Positions 1 to 5,253 are shown, counted from the stretch's first letter. The stretch is DNA of 11,122 bases from DAOLOF01 sp964463605 (GCA_964463605.1 CAYXBZ010000032.1:1-11122), one strand, 5' to 3'. Made by a program: numbers and translations. Notes: generated by a model not told the origin, from the letters alone.

Positions 1-26
1 ATTCATCGATATTTAAACAGAGTTGA

Positions 27-35
27 TGATATAAT
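27..35 (+). promoter_or_regulatory. Extended -10 promoter element for yebC
   Basis: TATAAT at 30-35 is preceded by TGA at 27-29, giving an extended -10 element (TGn-TATAAT). No good -35 hexamer lies at the usual distance, as is common for extended -10 promoters. Transcription would start near position 42, leaving a leader of about 20 bases before the yebC ATG. The same TGA-plus-hexamer form is seen upstream of the tRNA gene at 4278-4286. Confidence 0.6.
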
Positions 36-64
36 TTTGAGGAATAGTCAGAGAGAGGATCATT

Positions 65-607
65 ATGGCAGGTCATAGTAAGTGGGCAAACATCAAACAT
101 AAAAAAGCGGCCGAAGATCAAAAGCGGGGCAAGGAGTTTAGTAAAATTGCCAGAGGAATTAGGCAAGCTGTGAGGGAGGGGGGATCAGGCGATCCAGACA
201 GCAACGTGAGTCTTCGACTTTGGCTGGATAAAGCCAAAGAGATCAATTTACCCAAAGATAATATTAAGAGGGCGATTGATGCTGGTTTGGGAAAAGGGGA
301 GTCAGGTCAACTTCTAGAGGTAATTTACGAAGGTTTTGGACCTATGGGAGTTGGTATGTTGGTGGTTTGTTTAACCGACAACAAAAATAGAACTACGGCC
401 GACATTCGTTTTGCTTTCAACAAAGCTGGAGGTTCATTGGGCTCTCCTGGATCGGTCAAATACATGTTTACTCGAGACGAGAAGGGTAATTATTCTTGCA
501 AAGTTCCTTATCCACTTGAAGATGAATCTCACAAACAAAAAGTCCAGGAATTGATTGATAGCTTACTGGAGCTTGAAGATGTAGACTCGGTTCATGCCGC
601 AATTTAA
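65..607 (+). CDS. yebC: YebC/TACO1-family protein, compact form lacking an internal domain
   Basis: The N-terminus MAGHSKWANIKHKKAA is the family signature. It is followed by the helical N-terminal domain (about residues 5-75), then TDNKNRT (104-110) and GGSLGSPGSVKYMF (122-135). Family members were long annotated as DNA-binding regulators; recent work on bacterial YebC and mitochondrial TACO1 supports a role in translating proline-rich stretches that stall ribosomes. Usual length is about 240 residues, but this one has 180. The last 35 residues match the canonical C-terminal tail (an LIDxLxELEDVDxV pattern), so about 60 residues between the MF at 134-135 and that tail are missing, rather than the end being cut off. 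The reading frame is clean and both sides of the deletion are conserved, so this is a compact version, not a pseudogene. The ATG is preceded by a purine-rich AGAGAGG ribosome site. The next gene starts 21 bases downstream. Confidence 0.95.
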   Translation: MAGHSKWANIKHKKAAEDQKRGKEFSKIARGIRQAVREGGSGDPDSNVSLRLWLDKAKEINLPKDNIKRAIDAGLGKGESGQLLEVIYEGFGPMGVGMLVVCLTDNKNRTTADIRFAFNKAGGSLGSPGSVKYMFTRDEKGNYSCKVPYPLEDESHKQKVQELIDSLLELEDVDSVHAAI

Positions 608-613
608 AGCTGC

Positions 614-623
614 GATTTAAATC
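614..623. repeat. 10-bp perfect palindrome between yebC and the membrane gene
   Basis: GATTTAAATC is a perfect palindrome in the 21-base gap, five bases before the downstream ATG. It occupies the place where a ribosome binding site would be expected, and none is visible. It may be a minor regulatory element or chance in AT-rich DNA. Confidence 0.35.
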
Positions 624-628
624 AAAAA

Positions 629-1396
629 ATGAGAAGAAGAGAAAAATTTGTTATTTCAACACTGTTATTAACCCTGTTGCTTTTTGCACTTCAGCATGTT
701 TCTTTAGAATGGCGTTATTGGGGAATTGGAGCCGTTAGCCTGATCACTTACTTAATAGCCTCTTGGGCTCTTTCTGATGATCTACAGCTTTATGAGAGGC
801 TTACAATTGTTCCTCTTCCAACTTTGTTTACTTTGTCTGTTACTTTATTTTATTTCTTACTTCCTGAGAATTTTATTAGTAGAGTGGTGGTATTGTTCCT
901 TTACGCCTTAGGAATTTATGCTCTATTATTAACAGGCAATATCTTTTCGGTAGCCAAGGGGCGCACTATTCAGTTGCTTTATGCTGCGCATGCAATTGGA
1001 TTTCTCCTTACACTTTTAACCTCTCTATTTTTTACAAATACTATTTATTCGCTTCATCTTCCATTTTGGGGAAATGGATTATTGATAGGAATAGTTCATT
1101 TTCCTCTAGTTTTTATGTCACTTTGGTCAGTTAATTTAGAGGATTTTATTGCAAAAGATTTGTTGGTTTACTCAGCAGTGATAAGTTTATTTTTGCTTGA
1201 GTTTGCTATGTTGATGTCACTGATTCCCACATCTGTATGGAGTGTTTCATTATTCATTTCAGGATTGTTATATTTAATTTTAGGAATTTTGCACTCATTT
1301 CTTAGAGGTAGATTGTTTAAAAATACAGTGACCGAGTATTCATTAATGGGAATTTTGTTGGCGATCTTATTCCTCGTTTTCTTTCCTTTCAAGTAG
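629..1396 (+). CDS. Polytopic membrane protein of unknown function
   Basis: I do not recognise this 255-residue protein. It is strongly hydrophobic, with about eight or nine predicted membrane spans, roughly at residues 7-24, 31-48, 59-78, 84-102, 115-137, 147-166, 177-199, 203-222 and 237-253. The start is positively charged (MRRREK), which suggests a cytoplasmic N-terminus. A basic, more polar loop (AKGRTIQ, about 109-115) precedes the fifth span. No catalytic motif or transporter signature is visible. It lies 21 bases after yebC on the same strand and has no Shine-Dalgarno site, so it is probably co-transcribed and translated by re-initiation or an SD-independent start. It resembles uncharacterised membrane proteins found beside yebC in candidate-phylum genomes, but that is recollection and unverified. 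The gene ends in TAG, and a long non-coding stretch follows. Confidence 0.85.
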   Translation: MRRREKFVISTLLLTLLLFALQHVSLEWRYWGIGAVSLITYLIASWALSDDLQLYERLTIVPLPTLFTLSVTLFYFLLPENFISRVVVLFLYALGIYALLLTGNIFSVAKGRTIQLLYAAHAIGFLLTLLTSLFFTNTIYSLHLPFWGNGLLIGIVHFPLVFMSLWSVNLEDFIAKDLLVYSAVISLFLLEFAMLMSLIPTSVWSVSLFISGLLYLILGILHSFLRGRLFKNTVTEYSLMGILLAILFLVFFPFK

Positions 1397-1708
1397 GTTG
1401 GTTTATCTCAAAATAAAATATAAATTGAGAAACACTCTAAATCTAAACAATTTTTTTTGAAGATCTTGCGTGAATAAACAGGGGAGGGAGAATAAAAAAA
1501 TTAGAATTCACAGTTTTGTTTTTAAAAAATATTGATTTTAAATAGCAGCTTAAAATCATCAATTCACATTATTACAAATAAAATCTTCCTGAGTAAAATA
1601 ACTAAAAAAAACGTTAAAAGAAATGGGGCAGAGTGATAAAAAAAACGAGAGTAAGCAACAGAGTAGAGGTGAGTAATAACGTCCTATATAATCTTAAATG
1701 TTATATTA

Positions 1709-1744
1709 TGATATAGTTGGGCAGTGATATGCTTTGATATAGTT
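1709..1744 (+). repeat. Three copies of a 10-mer, TGATATRSTT
   Basis: TGATATAGTT occurs at 1709-1718 and 1735-1744, and TGATATGCTT lies between them at 1725-1734, directly abutting the third copy. The first and third copies also read as extended -10 promoter elements (TGn-TATAGT), so they could be protein-binding iterons or promoter elements. A DnaA-box match follows four bases after the last copy. Confidence 0.55.
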
Positions 1745-1748
1745 ACGA

Positions 1749-1757
1749 TGTGGATAA
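1749..1757 (-). promoter_or_regulatory. Perfect DnaA-box sequence
   Basis: TGTGGATAA on the plus strand is the reverse complement of the consensus DnaA box TTATCCACA. It is the only consensus box I see in the non-coding stretch. A single 9-mer match in 11 kb is not statistically strong, so binding is possible but not shown. The adjacent triple repeat raises interest slightly. Confidence 0.35.
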
Positions 1758-1822
1758 CTTTTTCTCTCTAGAACACTTGAGGCGATTTATCACATTCATC
1801 TACACATCTGAAGATCTATTTG

Positions 1823-1834
1823 CAAGAATTCTTG
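1823..1834. repeat. 12-bp perfect palindrome
   Basis: CAAGAATTCTTG is a perfect palindrome four bases upstream of the strong hairpin at 1838. It could be an operator-like binding site for a dimeric protein, or part of the same structured transcript. No protein can be assigned. Confidence 0.45.
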
Positions 1835-1837
1835 ATA

Positions 1838-1873
1838 AGCCTCTACTTAGAGTAGAGGCTACTCCTTTTGTGT
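1838..1873 (+). terminator. Strong hairpin with T-rich tail (terminator-like)
   Basis: AGCCTCTACT (1838-1847) and AGTAGAGGCT (1851-1860) are perfect reverse complements, forming a 10-bp stem with loop TAG. A T-rich tail (CCTTTTGTGTTT) follows on the plus strand. It lies 440 bases after the membrane gene, too far to be its ordinary terminator, so it may end a separate small transcript. The arm AGAGTAGAGG also occurs once more at 1660-1669. Confidence 0.6.
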
Positions 1874-2042
1874 TTGATTAGTAGCGTGAAATATGAACGT
1901 ACAATTTGACAAGAGAAAACAAGAAAACCCGAATACATAATTCTTAAATTATGAAAATGCTAACTGTGCTAATAAGCTTGGGAGTGGAGGCTAAATTAAA
2001 CAGCTAATATCTTCAATCAGTATTTGGCTAGTGTCACAAGGA

Positions 2043-2078
2043 GAGAGAGAGGGGGGTTATCTCACCTCTCTTTTGTTG
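2043..2078 (+). terminator. Long purine/pyrimidine hairpin with T tail (terminator-like)
   Basis: Bases 2043-2056 (GAGAGAGAGGGGGG) pair with 2061-2074 (CTCACCTCTCTTTT) around the tetraloop TTAT. The stem has 14 positions with one G-A mismatch and several G-U pairs, and runs into TTTTGTTG. This is a good intrinsic terminator candidate for plus-strand transcription. There is no gene for some 650 bases upstream, so it would terminate a non-coding RNA. Confidence 0.55.
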
Positions 2079-2103
2079 ATAGCTGGTGATTTATCAAAAG
2101 CTG

Positions 2104-2135
2104 TTATGTCGCACAATATAACTTTTGCGACGTAA
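2104..2135. repeat. 13-6-13 inverted repeat resembling a tyrosine-recombinase core site
   Basis: The left arm TTATGTCGCACAA (2104-2116) and right arm TTTTGCGACGTAA (2123-2135) are reverse complements except at two of 13 positions. They flank a 6-base centre, TATAAC. This matches the geometry of Xer and Cre-type core sites (two 11-13 bp arms around 6-8 bp). The inner part also recalls dif: CGCAcAA before the centre (dif has CGCATAA) and TTTTG after it (dif has TTATG). The xer-type gene starts 0.8 kb downstream. The alternative is an RNA hairpin with a 10-bp stem. Confidence 0.45.
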
Positions 2136-2704
2136 GCCTAGTTATAAATAAGATAGTCTTTTTTTAATCATTTTTTAATTTTCCAACTTAATTTCCTCCA
2201 GGTAATTTGTTTTTTTTATTTTCTTATTTTATCTTTATTTCTGCTGGACTCTGTCTCTTTCATAAATGCCCATGGTTTTCTTTGTCTAAATTTACTCAAA
2301 GATATCTAAAGATATTAAAAAATATCAGTGTGATAATAACGATGTTAGAAATCAATGATTAGTCTATCAGGCTTAATATAAAAAAGCCGATTTTAAGCTT
2401 CTAATAAGCTAGTAACCTGGGTTAATGACTTAAATCACTTATCATATTACCCGATATACCAGGAAAAAGCTTCAACATAGTTTTTGAAAACATTTTTCGT
2501 TCTTTCGATGCAATCTACAATATTTTGTTGGATAAGTTGCTTTTCACATAAATGATAGTTGCTTAGGCATCAAAAGAATGACTTTACATTGTTGAGCTTC
2601 ATATATTCAGCTGCTAGCAACTCAAAATTAACTTAATAAAATTTCTTATCACTTTAGGAGAGTTTTAATTATTTTTTCTAGAGGGTCAAGTTTGTGATCG
2701 ATAT

Positions 2705-2745
2705 TATTTTGTTTAAGTAATATTCTTTTTCGTTTAAACAATATA
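2705..2745. repeat. Imperfect 12-bp inverted repeat with 17-base spacer
   Basis: TATTTTGTTTAA (2705-2716) and TTAAACAATATA (2734-2745) are reverse complements at 11 of 12 positions. The same stretch also reads as a loose direct repeat of an ATATT...TTTTGTTTAA unit. It lies about 200 bases upstream of the xer gene. It could be an accessory protein-binding site, though AT-rich chance symmetry is possible. Confidence 0.35.
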
Positions 2746-2848
2746 TCAAATAGCAACAAAAGATATATTTCTGTTATGTGCAGTTATAACACATTATTAA
2801 ATAACACCTATACAAAGGGTAAAACAGGCATAGTGTGATTTTGTCAAC

Positions 2849-2860
2849 CTCTCCCCTTCT
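2849..2860 (+). repeat. 12-bp direct repeat, left copy flanking xer
   Basis: CTCTCCCCTTCT here is repeated exactly at 4063-4074, so the two copies bracket the xer gene and are 1214 bases apart. The C-rich sequence stands out in AT-rich surroundings. A third, imperfect version (CTCTCCCCTACT) is at 5258-5269, but there it is the complement of the purine-rich end of gyrA and the ribosome site of the HD gene. Confidence 0.5.
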
Positions 2861-2875
2861 TTGCTAAAAATAGAC

Positions 2876-2898
2876 CTCTGGTTTTCCAGAGTATTTTC
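2876..2898 (+). terminator. Hairpin with T-rich tail just upstream of the xer gene
   Basis: CTCTGG (2876-2881) and CCAGAG (2886-2891) form a perfect 6-bp stem with loop TTTT, followed by TATTTTC. It is terminator-like on the plus strand and ends about 48 bases before the first xer ATG. It could insulate the recombinase gene from upstream transcription or act as an attenuator. Confidence 0.55.
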
Positions 2899-2935
2899 TG
2901 AGTAATAATCCTCCATTTGAAATAGTTTGCTGCGA

Positions 2936-2941
2936 TATAAT
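2936..2941 (+). promoter_or_regulatory. Perfect -10 hexamer overlapping the first ATG of the xer gene
   Basis: TATAAT at 2936-2941 overlaps the ATG at 2940. The closest -35-like sequence is TTGAAA at 2917-2922, with a short 13-base spacer. If used, transcription would start near 2948, after the first ATG, and translation would begin at the in-frame ATG at 2961. Confidence 0.35.
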
Positions 2942-3932
2942 GAAAGTGAATAAGAACTCTATGTCAAATCAAAATGAACTGACTCTTTCGGTAATTGGTT
3001 TTTTAGAACACCTTGAAGTTGAGAAAAACTTGAGTAATCTGACTATTCGTAACTATCGACATTATCTTCAGAGATTTGTTGATTGGTGTGTTACTCAGAA
3101 TTGCGCTCGATTAAAACAGATTGATCAAGATTTGCTTCGCAAGTATCGAGTTTACTTGAATCGGCTTGAAACCGACCAAGGTGACGGTCTTTCAAAAACT
3201 ACTCAGAGTTATCACATTATTGCAATTCGTTCTTGGTTTAAGTGGTTGGTGAAAAATGATGTTGAGGTACTTCATCCAGAAAAGATTGATTTACCAAAGG
3301 GTGAGCCAACTCCAATGCAGTTTGTGTCAACAGATAAGATGGAACAACTGATGGCCCAGCCACAACTTTCTACCAAAGTGGGACTCAGAGATAGAGCTAT
3401 ATTGGAGGTGTTATTCTCCACTGGATTGCGTGTCAGTGAGTTGGTGAGTTTAGATAGAGATCAGATTGACTTAGATCGTCGTGAGTTCGGTGTGATTGGA
3501 AAAGGAAGAAAGCCACGAGTGGTTTTTTTAAGTGAGCGGTCGGTGGTGTGGTTAGACAAATATTTAAAATCAAGGGATGATCATTGGAATCCAGTGTTTA
3601 TTAGATATTCTGGCAAAGAACCTGACATCACTGATGATGGAGAAAGCATGAGACTTACGTCAAGGAGTGTTCAAAGAGTTGTAGATAAATACACCAGAAA
3701 AGCTAGATTGTCGGTTAAACTTACACCTCATGGAATTAGACACAGCTTTGCAACAGATCTCTTAAACAATGGCGCTGGCTTAAGGGATGTTCAAGAGATG
3801 CTTGGGCACAAAAATATTTCCACTACTCAGATTTATACTCACGTTACTCAACCTCAGCTTAGGAAAATTCATGAAAAGTTTCACTCAGATCTTCGTTCTC
3901 GAGGTAAGATCGATAAAACAGATCAGAAATAG
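2940..3932 (+). CDS. xer: Tyrosine recombinase, XerC/XerD type
   Basis: This is a site-specific recombinase that cleaves DNA through a covalent 3'-phosphotyrosine link. Xer proteins resolve chromosome dimers at dif; relatives integrate mobile elements. The N-terminal core-binding (SAM-like) domain spans about residues 12-110 and the catalytic domain about 128-315. The full catalytic set is present: R164 (in STGLRVSEL), K188 (in GKGRKPRVV), H264 and R267 (in PHGIRHSFAT), H290 (in MLGHKNISTT) and nucleophile Y299 (in IYTHV). At 330 residues it is slightly longer than the usual 295-310; it has a short basic tail and perhaps a false start. Neither ATG 2940 nor ATG 2961 (residue 8) has a Shine-Dalgarno site, and a TATAAT overlaps the first, so 2961 may be the true start. 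It stands alone, without excisionase or phage genes, and fits a single housekeeping Xer, but a mobile-element integrase beside the tRNA gene cannot be excluded. Confidence 0.93.
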   Translation: MKVNKNSMSNQNELTLSVIGFLEHLEVEKNLSNLTIRNYRHYLQRFVDWCVTQNCARLKQIDQDLLRKYRVYLNRLETDQGDGLSKTTQSYHIIAIRSWFKWLVKNDVEVLHPEKIDLPKGEPTPMQFVSTDKMEQLMAQPQLSTKVGLRDRAILEVLFSTGLRVSELVSLDRDQIDLDRREFGVIGKGRKPRVVFLSERSVVWLDKYLKSRDDHWNPVFIRYSGKEPDITDDGESMRLTSRSVQRVVDKYTRKARLSVKLTPHGIRHSFATDLLNNGAGLRDVQEMLGHKNISTTQIYTHVTQPQLRKIHEKFHSDLRSRGKIDKTDQK

Positions 3933-3944
3933 AGGGTTCATTTT

Positions 3945-3971
3945 TTAGCAGACAGCATTGAAGTCTGCTAA
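3945..3971 (+). terminator. Hairpin downstream of xer, possible terminator
   Basis: TTAGCAGAC (3945-3953) and GTCTGCTAA (3963-3971) form a perfect 9-bp stem with a 9-base loop, 12 bases after the xer stop codon. The T-run (3941-3946) lies at its 5' foot rather than after it, so as a plus-strand intrinsic terminator it is imperfect. It may instead protect the mRNA 3' end. Confidence 0.45.
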
Positions 3972-4062
3972 TTAGCATCTTTAACTACTTTAATTGATTT
4001 ATCAATCTATTTATCGCCACACATCTTGATGTTGTTGTAAGTAATCAATTAACTCTTGAGGA

Positions 4063-4074
4063 CTCTCCCCTTCT
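4063..4074 (+). repeat. 12-bp direct repeat, right copy flanking xer
   Basis: This is an exact copy of CTCTCCCCTTCT found at 2849-2860, on the other side of the recombinase gene. CTGG follows closely here (4073-4078 region) and CTCTGG follows 15 bases after the left copy, so the resemblance extends slightly beyond the 12 bases. Confidence 0.5.
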
Positions 4075-4182
4075 CTGGACGAAGGCTCTCATCAATTCAT
4101 CCAAACATAGCATAAGGTAAACTTAGCAATAATAAAATATCAGAAACTATCAAAACATTAATTTATACATCAAAAAATAAAC

Positions 4183-4194
4183 TTAGATATCTAA
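4183..4194. repeat. 12-bp perfect palindrome upstream of tRNA-Ala
   Basis: TTAGATATCTAA is perfectly self-complementary. It lies about 85 bases upstream of the tRNA -10 element in A-rich DNA. It may be a binding site or chance. Confidence 0.3.
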
Positions 4195-4277
4195 ATTAAA
4201 AGCCGCGCTGCCATTAATTTTTTAAAGTTTTTTTTATTGATTAGCGAATTTATTGGGCTGAGAAAGTTTGCTGTTTG

Positions 4278-4286
4278 TGATAAAAT
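4278..4286 (+). promoter_or_regulatory. Extended -10 promoter of tRNA-Ala
   Basis: TGATAAAAT is an extended -10 element (TGn plus TAAAAT) 25 bases before the mature tRNA 5' end, predicting a 5' leader of about 18 bases. No convincing -35 is seen at 16-18 bases; TTGGGC at 4253-4258 is too far away (22-base spacer). Confidence 0.55.
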
Positions 4287-4311
4287 ACTCAAGCTACAAA
4301 GTTAGTAGTTT

Positions 4312-4385
4312 GGGCTCATAGCTCAGTTGGCTAGAGCGCTTGCATGGCATGTAAGAGGTCGCGGGTTCGAGCCCCGCTGAGTCCA
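4312..4385 (+). tRNA. tRNA-Ala, anticodon GGC
   Basis: The sequence folds as a full cloverleaf. The acceptor GGGCTCA pairs with TGAGTCC, the D stem is GCTC/GAGC, the anticodon stem is CTTGC/GTAAG with loop ATGGCAT, and the T stem is GCGGG/CCCGC with loop TTCGAGC. The anticodon GGC reads GCC and GCU alanine codons. Pair 3-70 is G-U, the classical identity element for alanyl-tRNA synthetase, which confirms the assignment. The discriminator base is A (4385). The gene continues CAT, so the CCA end is not encoded and must be added by CCA-adding enzyme. A run of seven T (4388-4394) follows and may serve in termination. It converges with the HD-domain gene, whose stop codon is 24 bases away on the other strand. 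Confidence 0.97.
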
Positions 4386-4409
4386 CATTTTTTTGATTCT
4401 GTTTTTTAG

Positions 4410-5240
4410 CTATTGAGCGTTTTCTTGATGCTCAAATAATTCATTATAGTGCTGTAGTTCAGACTCAGATTTCATTCTAGGCATTTCTTTTTTCCAGATT
4501 GAAAGTAATTCTTCAATTATTCCTCTTGAGGCAAATTTTTGCGATCTGTGTTGAATAAAATTAAAGAAATGAAAAGGATTGATTATTGGTTTTTTTCCTT
4601 GCTCTTGGGTCATCTCTTCTAACAGACCAAGTTGCGCTTGCTCTCTTTGTTCCTCACTCAACAGGAGGGAACTGCCTAGCTGGTCAATTATTTTCACAGT
4701 TTTGGCAAAAAGTACGTCGTTGTTTGTTTCATATGTTGTTTCAAGGATCAGGTGTTGGACGAATTCAACGAATCTATCAGCTATTACACCGGAGAGTAAT
4801 TTCTTAGCAATTGCACTACTTCTGGCTTCGGCTTCACTCGCCTGATATCCACTTTGAAAAAAGTTGAGAGATTCATCCATGATGTTACCCAGATCATGTA
4901 AGGAAAAGGCGATTTTGAAAAGAGTTGGTAGTTCATGAAGTGAAATTTCTTCTTGAGAGTTTGAGTTCCAGGCTTCAAGATCTTGTAAAATGCCCAGCGG
5001 GTCTTTGTTTTGATCGATAGCCGCGGCTAATAAAATCTCGGCTGCTTGAACTGCATTACTTATGTGTAAGTCGTTATGATAAGAGTTGGAGTGCTGAAGC
5101 TGGTTTTGCCAGATTTGCTGATCAAAAATTTGATGCAGTTGTGTACCAAGATTAAAAATCAACTCGGATATTTCTGATAGATCAAATATTTCTTCATCGA
5201 GGTTTTCCACCTGCGTTAATTCAGGTATTGCCATAATCAA
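4410..5240 (-). CDS. HD-domain metal-dependent phosphohydrolase, substrate unknown
   Basis: This 276-residue protein carries the HD-superfamily metal ligands in order: YHNDLH (H55, H59), SLHDLGN (H115, D116), QHLILETT (H163, T168) and IIDQLGS (D186). The YHN..H start and the distant ILxT and D motifs match the HD/PDEase-like group rather than the (p)ppGpp or dGTPase groups. The helical N-terminus (about 15-50) and the C-terminus after about 215 show no further domain. It likely binds divalent metals and cleaves a phosphoester; the substrate cannot be told from sequence. It is last in the gyrB-ppaC-gyrA cluster, 23 bases after gyrA. A strong purine-rich site (GGGGAGAGGAG, 5254-5264) overlaps the gyrA stop codon. 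TTG at 5240 is 13 bases from this site and the in-frame ATG at 5234 is 19, so the start is uncertain by two codons. Confidence 0.85.
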   Translation of the reverse strand: MIMAIPELTQVENLDEEIFDLSEISELIFNLGTQLHQIFDQQIWQNQLQHSNSYHNDLHISNAVQAAEILLAAAIDQNKDPLGILQDLEAWNSNSQEEISLHELPTLFKIAFSLHDLGNIMDESLNFFQSGYQASEAEARSSAIAKKLLSGVIADRFVEFVQHLILETTYETNNDVLFAKTVKIIDQLGSSLLLSEEQREQAQLGLLEEMTQEQGKKPIINPFHFFNFIQHRSQKFASRGIIEELLSIWKKEMPRMKSESELQHYNELFEHQENAQ

Positions 5241-5253
5241 GCGGTAAGATATT

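Larger units (their letters stand above)
1397..2939. other. 1.5 kb non-coding stretch with structured elements
   Basis: No open reading frame of credible length lies on either strand. GC content looks near 30 percent by eye, lower than the flanking genes. I checked for signatures of tmRNA (T-arm GGTTCGA), RNase P RNA (GAGGAAAGTCC) and SRP RNA (GGAAG core) and found none. The stretch contains a triple 10-mer repeat with a DnaA-box sequence (1709-1757), a 12-bp palindrome (1823-1834), three hairpins with T-rich tails (1838, 2043 and 2876) and a recombinase-site-like inverted repeat (2104-2135). It also holds a T-rich tract (2160-2260), a hairpin-like GATATT/AATATC repeat (2311-2326) and a long inverted repeat (2705-2745). 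Such a long gap is notable when the gyrase genes nearby are 9 to 27 bases apart. Confidence 0.7.
3933..4311. other. 379-base non-coding spacer between xer and tRNA-Ala
   Basis: No coding sequence is seen. It contains a 9-bp hairpin after xer (3945-3971), the right copy of the 12-bp direct repeat (4063-4074), a 12-bp palindrome TTAGATATCTAA (4183-4194) and the tRNA promoter (4278-4286). The stretch from about 4120 to 4200 is very A-rich. Confidence 0.6.

Noticed and set aside
1623..1676. Small ORF of 17 codons (MGQSDKKNESKQQSRGE)
   Set aside because: It has only a weak A-rich upstream sequence, no neighbours suggesting a role, and a length expected by chance.
1951..2007. Small ORF of 18 codons (MKMLTVLISLGVEAKLNS)
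   Set aside because: No ribosome site is visible and the length is chance level. It was also considered as a tmRNA tag but lacks the usual alanine-rich ending and any tRNA-like domain.
2370..2398. GGCTT/AAGCC hairpin followed by GATTTT as a terminator
   Set aside because: The 5-bp stem with a 9-base A-rich loop is too weak, and such matches are common in this AT-rich stretch.
2416..2463. CCTGG...CCAGG inverted repeat as a functional site
   Set aside because: The arms are only 5 bp, with a loosely matching GGGT/ACCC inside and a long spacer. It is not distinguishable from chance.
1397..2939. The non-coding stretch as the chromosomal replication origin (oriC)
   Set aside because: Only one consensus DnaA box was found, dnaA is not present, and flanking genes do not diverge from here. 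One match to a 9-mer is expected fairly often in 11 kb.
1397..2939. RNase P RNA, tmRNA or SRP RNA in the long gap
   Set aside because: The conserved core sequences of these RNAs were looked for on both strands and not found.
4312..4410. Replication terminus at the point where plus- and minus-strand genes converge
   Set aside because: By eye, the plus strand is clearly G-rich over yebC and xer but shows no consistent reversal over the gyrase operon. A whole-contig skew plot would be needed.
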